From: Ignavibacteriales bacterium CG_4_9_14_3_um_filter_30_11
GTDB taxonomy: Bacteria; Bacteroidota; Ignavibacteria; Ignavibacteriales; Ignavibacteriaceae
Direction: 5' to 3'
Assembly: GCA_002790365.1 (NCBI GenBank)
Contig: PFVA01000086.1
Span: 1-33,898, forward strand
DNA length: 33,898 nucleotides
How positions within the stretch are numbered: position 1 is the stretch's first letter; each line of letters starts with the position of its first letter. The position numbers and the translations under genes were made by a program. The notes below the pieces were generated by a model. It saw only the letters and a program-made list of their open reading frames with translations, was not told the DNA's origin and made no database searches. Shown piece after piece: positions 8,462 through 15,406 of the stretch.

Positions 8462-8536
8462 TCGGGGCGGCAAGATTCGAACTTGCGACCTCCTGCTCCC
8501 AAAGCAGGCGCGATAACCGGACTACGCTACGCCCCG
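8462..8536 (-). tRNA. tRNA-Pro (anticodon TGG)
   Basis: Cloverleaf on the minus strand with perfectly paired acceptor CGGGGCG/CGCCCCG, anticodon loop TTTGGGA with anticodon TGG, T-loop TTCGAAT and discriminator A. CCA is not encoded. It is the promoter-proximal member of the cluster. Confidence 0.97.
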
Positions 8537-8592
8537 ATAGTCGTCTTTTCAATAATAAATAATGAACTATATCTTTAAAAATAAGAATGTTA

Positions 8593-8621
8593 AATATAAA
8601 GTTTAATTACTTTTAAAACAA
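8593..8621 (-). promoter_or_regulatory. Candidate promoter of the tRNA cluster
   Basis: On the minus strand TTGTTT (8616-8621) and TATATT (8593-8598) are separated by 17 bases, a sigma-70-like arrangement about 57 bases before tRNA-Pro. In such AT-rich sequence a chance match is quite possible. Confidence 0.3.
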
Positions 8622-8678
8622 TTTATTTACACTTGATTTAGATATTTTATATAATTTTAGTAGTTCAATTATAACAGA

Positions 8679-8706
8679 TTGTTTAGAATCAGCAAGAGTT
8701 TATAGA
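8679..8706 (+). promoter_or_regulatory. Candidate promoter of the lolCED operon
   Basis: TTGTTT (8679-8684), 16 bases, then TATAGA (8701-8706), about 48 bases before the ATG at 8755. A stronger-looking but more distant alternative is TTTACA (8626-8631), 18 bases, TATAAT (8650-8655). Nothing else recognisable lies in the 218-base gap between tRNA-Pro and this operon. Confidence 0.3.
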
Positions 8707-8754
8707 ATTCTTTTATTAAATTATTCTGAAGTATAAATAAATTAATTATATAAA

Positions 8755-9972
8755 ATGTCATTTACCTTTTTCATTGCATCAAAATATATCTTTTCTCGAA
8801 AAGGACCTAAATTCATTTCATTTATTTCTGCAGTAACGGTTTTAGGGATAGCATTGGGAGTAGCAACATTAATTTTAGCTTTAAGCATTTTAAGAGGATT
8901 TGAAAACACAATTACAAATAAAGTAATGGATTTTGATGCTCATCTTCAAATTACTTCGTACACCAACATTATCCCAGAATTTGACAGACTATTACCTTCC
9001 ATTAAAAATGAATTAAATGGAAATATTAATTCCATAAATCCATTTTTATCACAATTGGCGATAATAAGTAATAAAAGCATAAAAGAAGGTGTTAATATAA
9101 AAGGAATAAATATTTTAGATAATTGGAAAGGAATTAAAAAAGATATTATTAAAGGAAATTTTCTAAGCAACGATAATGAAAATGAACTAATTCTTGGTAA
9201 AAAATTAGCAGATAAATTATTCCTAAAAATAAATGAAAAAGTCACTTTATTTGCTCTTAATAATAACAAACTCCCCTCACCAGATAACCCTCCCAAAATT
9301 GAAAAATTTGTTATTAAAGGAATTTATGAAAGTGGAATGTCAGCTTATGACGACATCAATGTTTATGTTTCCCTTAATAATGCTCAAAAATTATTCGGTA
9401 TGAAAGGACAAATTTCAGGAATTGATATAAAAATCAATAATATTGCAAAGATAGACTCAACTAAAAATAAAATTCAAAAAAATCTTAGATATCCAAATAA
9501 AGTCAGTACAATTTATCAAACACACAGAAATATTTTTACATGGATAGAGTTACAGAAAAAGCCAATTCCTATTGTGCTGACATTAATAATAATTGTAGCT
9601 GTTTTTAATATCATTGGAACATTACTCATTTTAGCTCTAGAAAAAACTTCATCTCTCGGTTTGCTTAGATCAATTGGAGCTAAACGAAATCAAATAATAA
9701 AAATATTTTTAATTAATGGTTCAATATTATCAGTAATTGGAATTTTCATTGGTAATTTATTGGCATACATTCTTTCATTTTTACAATTAAATTACAATTT
9801 TATTTCTATACCTTCTTCGGTTTACTTGATGTCATCAATTCCTATTCAATTATCGCCTATTATTTTTATTGGTGTTTCGATTATTACTTTTCTGCTTTGT
9901 ATAGCATCATCAATTATTCCAAGTTTTATTGCTTCCAAAATTGATCCGATAAGAACATTGAGATTTAATTAA
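8755..9972 (+). CDS. Lipoprotein-releasing ABC transporter permease, LolC/LolE family
   Basis: A 405-residue protein with the LolC/E layout: one N-terminal membrane helix (about 20-50, IALGVATLILALSILRGFE), a large periplasmic domain (about 55-265), then three C-terminal helices forming the FtsX domain. GLLRSIGAKRNQI in the cytoplasmic coupling loop is typical of FtsX/MacB permeases. With its paralogue and the LolD-type ATPase downstream it should extract outer-membrane-destined lipoproteins from the inner membrane and pass them to LolA. Its stop codon overlaps the next ATG by one base. Which paralogue corresponds to LolC and which to LolE cannot be decided from sequence alone. Confidence 0.9.
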   Translation: MSFTFFIASKYIFSRKGPKFISFISAVTVLGIALGVATLILALSILRGFENTITNKVMDFDAHLQITSYTNIIPEFDRLLPSIKNELNGNINSINPFLSQLAIISNKSIKEGVNIKGINILDNWKGIKKDIIKGNFLSNDNENELILGKKLADKLFLKINEKVTLFALNNNKLPSPDNPPKIEKFVIKGIYESGMSAYDDINVYVSLNNAQKLFGMKGQISGIDIKINNIAKIDSTKNKIQKNLRYPNKVSTIYQTHRNIFTWIELQKKPIPIVLTLIIIVAVFNIIGTLLILALEKTSSLGLLRSIGAKRNQIIKIFLINGSILSVIGIFIGNLLAYILSFLQLNYNFISIPSSVYLMSSIPIQLSPIIFIGVSIITFLLCIASSIIPSFIASKIDPIRTLRFN

Positions 9973-11195
9973 TGAAATTTGAAAATTTTATAGCTAAGAG
10001 ATATGTTATTTCAAAAAATAAATTGAATTTTATTTCAATAATTTCAATTCTATCTACTTTAGGTATAATGATTGGCGTAGGAGCTCTGATAGTAGTTATC
10101 TCTGTTTTTAATGGATTTAGTTCTCTTGTTACATCTTATCTGGTTAGTTTTGATCCTCATTTACAAATAAGAATGATTGAGAATACTTCAAATAATAATA
10201 TCCTTAAATTAGAAGATGAGCTAAAAAAAATTAAGGATGTAAATGGTTTTTCACCTTTTGTCTCCGGCAAAGTATTGGCATATCGTAATGAATTAGCTCA
10301 AGTTATCAACTTAAAAGGTATTAAAAAAAGCGATATTTATGATATAAAATCTAAGCTTATATTCGGTGAATACAACTTAGAACGAAATAACACTTACCCA
10401 AAAGCAATTTTAGGTTTACCTCTTGCTGATAGACTTCAGACTATTGTTGGTGATACTATTTCTTTAATCTCACCTTTTGGGATTGAAAAATCAATTACAC
10501 AATTTACACTTCCGAATACACAAAAATTTTTAGTTGCAGGTATTTATAATTCAAGAAATAATAAATACGATTCAGAATTTATTTTTACTGACCTTAATAC
10601 TGCTCAATATCTTATAGGGTATAAAGATAAATATGAAGGTTTTGATATAAAATTGAAAGATATATCTAATGCTTTTTCAATTAAAGAGATCCTTCAAACC
10701 AAACTTGATGAAAATATTTACAGTATTAATACCTGGTATGATTTTCACAAAGAGTTATATACAGTAATGAAGATTGAAAAATTAGTAGCATATTTAATTT
10801 TATCTTTAATTATTGCAGTTGCTACATTTAACATTTTAGGTTCACTAACCATGTCTGTTATACAGAAAAAAAGAGATATTGGTATTTTGAGGTCAATGGG
10901 TGTTACAGAAAACTCAATAAAAAGAATTTTTATGTATGAAGGATTATTGATAGGAATTTTAGGAACTACTGCCGGTCTGCTTTTGGGTTATTTGGTTTGT
11001 TATCTACAAATACATTTTAAGATTTATCCACTTGATCCAACTCAGTACAAAATTGATGCATTACCAATTCAATTAAAATTTTTAGATTTTATAATTATTA
11101 CATTTATTTCCTTGTCGCTTTCCTATTTTGCATCTTATTTCCCGGCAAAAAGAGCAGCAAAGGTAAATCCACTTAAAGCAATTAAATGGGAGTAA
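9972..11195 (+). CDS. Lipoprotein-releasing ABC transporter permease, second LolC/LolE paralogue
   Basis: A 407-residue protein with the same four-helix architecture as its upstream neighbour: an N-terminal helix around GVGALIVVISVFNGFS, a periplasmic domain, and a C-terminal FtsX domain beginning near residue 270 (LILSLIIAVATFNILGSL). The coupling loop is KKRDIGILRSMGVTENSI, and the protein ends in PAKRAAKVNPLKAIKWE, a classic ending of this family. The two permeases are diverged, so they probably form a heterodimer as in Escherichia coli LolCE rather than a LolF-type homodimer. It overlaps the upstream gene by one base and is followed 12 bases later by the ATPase gene. Confidence 0.92.
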   Translation: MKFENFIAKRYVISKNKLNFISIISILSTLGIMIGVGALIVVISVFNGFSSLVTSYLVSFDPHLQIRMIENTSNNNILKLEDELKKIKDVNGFSPFVSGKVLAYRNELAQVINLKGIKKSDIYDIKSKLIFGEYNLERNNTYPKAILGLPLADRLQTIVGDTISLISPFGIEKSITQFTLPNTQKFLVAGIYNSRNNKYDSEFIFTDLNTAQYLIGYKDKYEGFDIKLKDISNAFSIKEILQTKLDENIYSINTWYDFHKELYTVMKIEKLVAYLILSLIIAVATFNILGSLTMSVIQKKRDIGILRSMGVTENSIKRIFMYEGLLIGILGTTAGLLLGYLVCYLQIHFKIYPLDPTQYKIDALPIQLKFLDFIIITFISLSLSYFASYFPAKRAAKVNPLKAIKWE

Positions 11196-11207
11196 TATTT
11201 TTATAAC

Positions 11208-11888
11208 ATGAATATTGAGAAAAAACTAGAAGCAGAGAATATATCTAAATCATATTTAACCAATAAAAAAGTAAAACTTGAGGTTCTAAAATCTATCTCA
11301 TTGGAAATTGAGAAAAATAAAATAACTGTTATTGTTGGTGCTTCAGGTGCAGGTAAAAGTACTCTCCTTCATATTTTAGCCGGATTAGATACACCTGACA
11401 CCGGCAAAGTATTTTATGATGATAAAAATATTTTTGAATTTGATGAAAAGAAATTATCCAGCTTTAGAAATGAAAACATTGGACTTGTGTTTCAATTCCA
11501 TCATTTGTTGCCTGAATTTACTGCTGAAGAAAATATATTCATACCGAATCTAATAAAAGGAATTCATATCTCTAAAGCTAGAAATAAAGCCAAAGAGCTG
11601 CTTAATTTAGTTGGCCTTTTTGATAGATATTCACACAAACCTGCTGAACTTTCCGGTGGAGAGCAGCAAAGAATAGCAATTGCCCGAGCACTCGCAAATA
11701 ATCCGGATATAATTTTTGCAGACGAACCAACAGGTAATTTAGATACTGCAAACAGTGATGCTATTGATAAAATATTTATTGAATTGAGAGACATATATAA
11801 GAAGACATTAGTAATGGTTACACACAATAGAGAGCTTGTCGCCCTTGCAGACAAGGTCTTTGAAATGAAAGATGGAAAGTTGTTATAA
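11208..11888 (+). CDS. lolD: Lipoprotein-releasing ABC transporter ATPase, LolD type
   Basis: A 226-residue ABC ATPase of the MacB/LolD subfamily. It has a complete set of motifs: Walker A GASGAGKST at about 44-52, Q-loop VFQFHHLLPEFTA, signature LSGGEQQR at about 148-155, Walker B IIFADEPTGNLD with catalytic E173, and an H-loop in MVTHNRE. It powers the two permeases encoded immediately upstream. The Q-loop run FQFHHLLPEFTAEEN is the LolD form. The gene ends one base before the stop codon of the convergent apt gene, leaving no room for a conventional terminator. Confidence 0.93.
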   Translation: MNIEKKLEAENISKSYLTNKKVKLEVLKSISLEIEKNKITVIVGASGAGKSTLLHILAGLDTPDTGKVFYDDKNIFEFDEKKLSSFRNENIGLVFQFHHLLPEFTAEENIFIPNLIKGIHISKARNKAKELLNLVGLFDRYSHKPAELSGGEQQRIAIARALANNPDIIFADEPTGNLDTANSDAIDKIFIELRDIYKKTLVMVTHNRELVALADKVFEMKDGKLL

Positions 11889-11889
11889 T

Positions 11890-12417
11890 TTATTCGCTAG
11901 TATAATCTACTAATGATTTCACATCATATTTATTTAATTTATCCCTACCCTTTAAAAAAGAAAGTTCTACTATAAAAGAAACTTGTGCAACTTCCCCACC
12001 CAATTTTTCTATTAATTTACATGCTGCTACAGCTGTTCCTCCTGTTGCCAGAAGATCATCGTGTAAAAGAATTTTATCACCGGGTTGGAGAGCATCTTTG
12101 TGAATCTCAATTTTATCTTTTCCATATTCTAATTCATATTCAATTGATTCGGTTTCGGCAGGTAGTTTCCCGGGTTTTCTAATTGGAATAAAACCAACTC
12201 CAAGTTTATCTGCAAGCATCATCCCGAATAAAAATCCGCGAGATTCAATTCCCACAACCTTTGTAATGTTTTTATCTTTGGCAAAATTATATAATTCATT
12301 AATAGTTTTTTTAGATGCTTCGTTATTTAATAAAAGTGTGGTGATATCACGAAACATAATTCCTTTGATAGGAAAATCTTTTACACTTCGTATATATTTT
12401 TTTAATTCTTCACTCAT
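11890..12417 (-). CDS. apt: Adenine phosphoribosyltransferase
   Basis: A 175-residue enzyme of standard Apt length that converts adenine and PRPP to AMP in purine salvage. It has the Apt N-terminal motif DFPIKGIMFRDITTLL, GIESRGFLFG, RKPGKLP, and the PRPP-binding loop LLHDDLLATGGTA at about 117-129. A histidine replaces the more usual valine or isoleucine before the DD pair. The gene is 8 bases downstream of the crotonase gene on the same strand. Together with mtnA further on, it would recover the adenine released when methylthioadenosine is broken down. Confidence 0.95.
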   Translation of the reverse strand: MSEELKKYIRSVKDFPIKGIMFRDITTLLLNNEASKKTINELYNFAKDKNITKVVGIESRGFLFGMMLADKLGVGFIPIRKPGKLPAETESIEYELEYGKDKIEIHKDALQPGDKILLHDDLLATGGTAVAACKLIEKLGGEVAQVSFIVELSFLKGRDKLNKYDVKSLVDYTSE

Positions 12418-12425
12418 AATAACAT

Positions 12426-13175
12426 CTATTTTTTATTTAAAAATTTTTCTATTCCATTTCTAAAATCTTCAGTTGAACGGCTAAGAGTATTTAACTGTAC
12501 ACAATATTCAACTGCATCTTCAACATTCATATTTGAAATATCATTAATCATCTGCTTGGTATCATTCATACTTAGTGATGAATTCTCACAAAGTTTTTCA
12601 GCTAATTCAACAGAAAATTTTAGAGAATCATCTGAAAGATAATTTGCAAAACCAATATCTTTAGCTTCTTTAGCATCAATAATATCTCCGGATATTAAAA
12701 GCTGTCTTGCTCTTCCCTCACCAATCCTATTTATTAAAAAGATAGAAACAATAGCTGGAATAAATCCAATTTTAACTTCAGAATAACCAAATTTTGCATA
12801 AGTATTATCAGCTACAATAAAATCACAGACACTTGCTAATCCTGAGCCACCGGCAATGGCAGCTCCGTTTACTGCTGCAATTGTAGGCTTAGGAAAATTA
12901 TATAACATTAGAAATAGTGCCGCTAGATTTTTAGTATCAAGTTGATTTTCCATAGCTGAATTATTTCTTAAATCATTTAGATACTTTAGATCAACTCCGG
13001 CACAGAAACTTTTACCCACACCCGTGATTATTAATGTTTTTATGGAATCATCATTTTTAATTTCAACAAGTTTTTCTTTTAGTTGCCTAATTAATTCGAG
13101 ACTAAGAGCGTTCCTTTTTCCTGGATTATTAAGTTTTATGATAGAATATTTAGTGTGCTTTTCGTAAAGAATCAT
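12426..13175 (-). CDS. Enoyl-CoA hydratase/isomerase (crotonase) family protein
   Basis: A 249-residue crotonase-fold enzyme. The CoA-binding oxyanion-hole segments are GKSFCAGVDLKYL (about 54-66) and NGAAIAGGSGLASVCDF (about 103-119). Of the two acid/base glutamates of classical enoyl-CoA hydratase, one is kept (E133 in GYSEVKIGFIPA), but the position of the other is G112. The GYSEVKIGFIPAIV stretch resembles methylglutaconyl-CoA hydratase-like proteins from Bacteroidota, so leucine or related acyl-CoA breakdown is one possibility; the carboxyltransferase at 18264-19808 would fit the same theme. Exact reaction is not decidable. Apt follows at 8 bases. Confidence 0.85.
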   Translation of the reverse strand: MILYEKHTKYSIIKLNNPGKRNALSLELIRQLKEKLVEIKNDDSIKTLIITGVGKSFCAGVDLKYLNDLRNNSAMENQLDTKNLAALFLMLYNFPKPTIAAVNGAAIAGGSGLASVCDFIVADNTYAKFGYSEVKIGFIPAIVSIFLINRIGEGRARQLLISGDIIDAKEAKDIGFANYLSDDSLKFSVELAEKLCENSSLSMNDTKQMINDISNMNVEDAVEYCVQLNTLSRSTEDFRNGIEKFLNKK

Positions 13176-13255
13176 AATTGATTTAATAGTTTTATTAAAT
13201 ATAGATTTATAATTTCAAATCATCAAAAATTTAGGATAAAAAATATTAGATTATT

Positions 13256-13846
13256 TTATAATAAAATATTTAATTGCAAGTATGTTAAAATAAATCCAAG
13301 AGCTAGTCCAGCAATAATCTGATATTTGTCGTGTACATTTAATTCAATTCGTGCCCATCCGATTAAAATAGCTAATAGAATAAAAAGCCAATAAAGTGGA
13401 AAAGATAAATAGAAAAATAAAGCAAAATGCTGGGCAACTCCAATTGAATGTGAACTTATCTTCCATTTATAATTTATAATAATAAGTGCTAAACTATTTA
13501 AAATATAAGTGAACCAAAAAATAACAATTAAATAAATCGAATCTGAAAGTAACAATAAAATAAAACCAATTATATAAAATACTATTTGAAATAAATATGG
13601 GATTATTCTTTCTTTATTATTTGATTCATTAAATGATTTTATTTTATTCTTTCTTAAAAAATAAAAATAGGTAACTATTTGAATTCCAAAGCCAAATGTT
13701 AATCCTATTAAAATTGCTGCCCATCTTTGAAATAGTAGATATTCATACTTAAATACAAGATATGGTAAAACAAGAATTGTAAAAGTAGGAGGTACAAAAA
13801 TTGTTGAAATTATTTTAGCTGCTTTCAGCTTTGTAAGTTTTATCAA
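13256..13846 (-). CDS. PAP2-like integral membrane protein with altered catalytic motifs
   Basis: A 196-residue protein with about six predicted membrane helices. The C-terminal half carries a faded acid-phosphatase signature: KISSHSIGVAQH in place of the PSGH box, and ARIELNVHDKYQIIAG in place of SR-x5-H-x3-D, with arginine and histidine kept and the aspartate replaced by glutamine. Such proteins occur as PAP2-superfamily members, possibly handling isoprenoid or lipid phosphates. The translation contains no internal methionine and an in-frame stop (TAA) lies shortly upstream, so the TTG at 13846 is the only reasonable start. It lies 39 bases downstream of the dus gene. Function unknown. Confidence 0.7.
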   Translation of the reverse strand: MIKLTKLKAAKIISTIFVPPTFTILVLPYLVFKYEYLLFQRWAAILIGLTFGFGIQIVTYFYFLRKNKIKSFNESNNKERIIPYLFQIVFYIIGFILLLLSDSIYLIVIFWFTYILNSLALIIINYKWKISSHSIGVAQHFALFFYLSFPLYWLFILLAILIGWARIELNVHDKYQIIAGLALGFILTYLQLNILL

Positions 13847-13885
13847 TAGAGGAAATTTTTATTATTTAAATAAAATAATCAGAAT

Positions 13886-14872
13886 TTATGCTTCAACATT
13901 TGACATTTGCAATTTGACTAAATATCCCAAAAGTATCTCTTCTATCTCATTATAATTAAGGGGAATCATTAATGCTTTTTTAATTTGAGATACATTAGCT
14001 AAACCTCTTAAATATCCTGAATAAAATTTTCTGTGTTCTAAGATAGCTCTTCGTTCTCCTTTAACTTTTATTGCAAGTTCAAGATGCCTCAAACAAGTTC
14101 TAATTTTAAGTTGTTCATCTATCATTGTTGAGATATATCCGTCATTCAATAACTCTTTTGCTTCTTTAAATATCCATGGATTCCCAATTGCACCTCTGGC
14201 AATCATAACTCCATCGGTATTTGTTTCTGAAAAAGCTTTAACAACATCTTGAGGCGTAAGAACATTTCCATTCAAAACAACAGGAATACTTACTACTTCT
14301 TTTATTCTATTTATCCATTCCCAATCTGCCTCACCTTTATGCCCCATTACTCTTGTTCTGCAATGAATAGTTAAAGCAGCAGCTCCAACATCTTCCAGCC
14401 TTTTTGCAACTTCTAAAATTTGAATACTATTATGATCAATGCCCAATCTTGTTTTAACGGTTACCGGTAAAGAAACTGAGTCAATAACTTCTTTAACAAG
14501 ATTTTGCATATAAACTGGATCTTTTAATAATCCTGCACCGCCACCTAATTTTACAACACCTTTTACCCAACAACCTGCATTAATATCTATTAAGTCAGGC
14601 GATTCTTCTTCTGCAATTCTTGCTGCAGAAACCATTGATTTTGTATTGCTTCCGTAGATCTGAATTCCTACAGGTCTTTCTTCTTCAATTATTTTTAATT
14701 TCTTGTGCGTTTTTTCTGAAGACCTTACTAATCCTTCTGCATTTACAAATTCTGTATAAACGACATCTGCACCTAATTCTTTACAAATTAATCGGAAAGA
14801 AATATCTGTTACATCTTCCATTGGAGCAAGAAGTATTGCTTTTTCTTTTTCTATTTTACCAACTTTGAACAA
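13886..14872 (-). CDS. tRNA-dihydrouridine synthase (DusB-like)
   Basis: A 328-residue FMN-dependent reductase that converts uridine to dihydrouridine in tRNA D-loops. Motifs: the N-terminal LLAPMEDVTDISFR, GIQIYGSNTKSM, the catalytic cysteine C101 in DINAGCWVKGVVKLGGGAGL, VKTRLGI, ALTIHCRTR, and the FMN-phosphate site GVMIARGAIGNPWIF. The residue after the catalytic cysteine is tryptophan where proline is most common. The start is a TTG two bases after the stop of the preceding gene, chosen because the family N-terminus begins right there and there is no in-frame ATG nearer. The assignment to Dus is firm; subclass B is likely. Confidence 0.92.
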   Translation of the reverse strand: MFKVGKIEKEKAILLAPMEDVTDISFRLICKELGADVVYTEFVNAEGLVRSSEKTHKKLKIIEEERPVGIQIYGSNTKSMVSAARIAEEESPDLIDINAGCWVKGVVKLGGGAGLLKDPVYMQNLVKEVIDSVSLPVTVKTRLGIDHNSIQILEVAKRLEDVGAAALTIHCRTRVMGHKGEADWEWINRIKEVVSIPVVLNGNVLTPQDVVKAFSETNTDGVMIARGAIGNPWIFKEAKELLNDGYISTMIDEQLKIRTCLRHLELAIKVKGERRAILEHRKFYSGYLRGLANVSQIKKALMIPLNYNEIEEILLGYLVKLQMSNVEA

Positions 14873-14874
14873 TC

Positions 14875-15327
14875 TTAATTATCCTTTTTATTTTTTTTCT
14901 TTTCTTCCCACTCAAACAATTTTCCATTTTTAAAAAACAATGTAATATCTCCGTAAATCCATTGAGTATAAATTCCCCATTTATAAGAGTTTGCATTAAC
15001 TGTATCAGCTTTACCCCAACCATCTTGCAGCATTTGTTCTGTCATTCCATTCCAGACTTGTTTATTTGCAACTCTAATTCCGTCTTCTTTACCATATTTT
15101 AATATATATAAATTTTTTAAATTATTGTTTAGAATAACATCAAGGTTTTTTAACACTAACTTTAGGCTGTCTATTTCGTTTTTAATCTTAGTGTTATCTT
15201 TAATTATATATTCTTTTTGTGAATTTGTAGTAGATAAACTATCATTTATTGATTGGGAGAACAAATTTTGAGAAAACAACGAAGAAAGTAACAGTATAAA
15301 ACCTAAAGTTTTTAAATTAGTGCACAT
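14875..15327 (-). CDS. Small exported protein with BamE/SmpA-like C-terminal segment
   Basis: A 150-residue protein not assigned to a named family. Residues 1-25 form a signal peptide (hydrophobic LGFILLLSSLFS, likely cleaved near FSQS). Residues about 40-75 are charged and helical. The C-terminal part, VWNGMTEQMLQDGWGKADTV followed by YTQWIYGDITLFFKNGKLFEWE, follows the pattern seen in small BamE/OmlA-type periplasmic domains (a Gly-Met pair, then a G-x-P/A-D turn, then a W-x-YG strand). This resemblance is by eye. The gene ends two bases before the dus start, which suggests co-transcription. Confidence 0.7.
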   Translation of the reverse strand: MCTNLKTLGFILLLSSLFSQNLFSQSINDSLSTTNSQKEYIIKDNTKIKNEIDSLKLVLKNLDVILNNNLKNLYILKYGKEDGIRVANKQVWNGMTEQMLQDGWGKADTVNANSYKWGIYTQWIYGDITLFFKNGKLFEWEEKKKNKKDN

Positions 15328-15406
15328 GAAATACCTTATAATTATATATTATTTGCCTTACATATGAGTAAAATTAAATATTATTGAAATGAATAAAAAG
15401 TATATA

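Noticed and set aside
8946-9296. Minus-strand reading frame inside the first Lol permease
   Set aside because: It is a shadow of a confidently assigned gene, with low-complexity translation.
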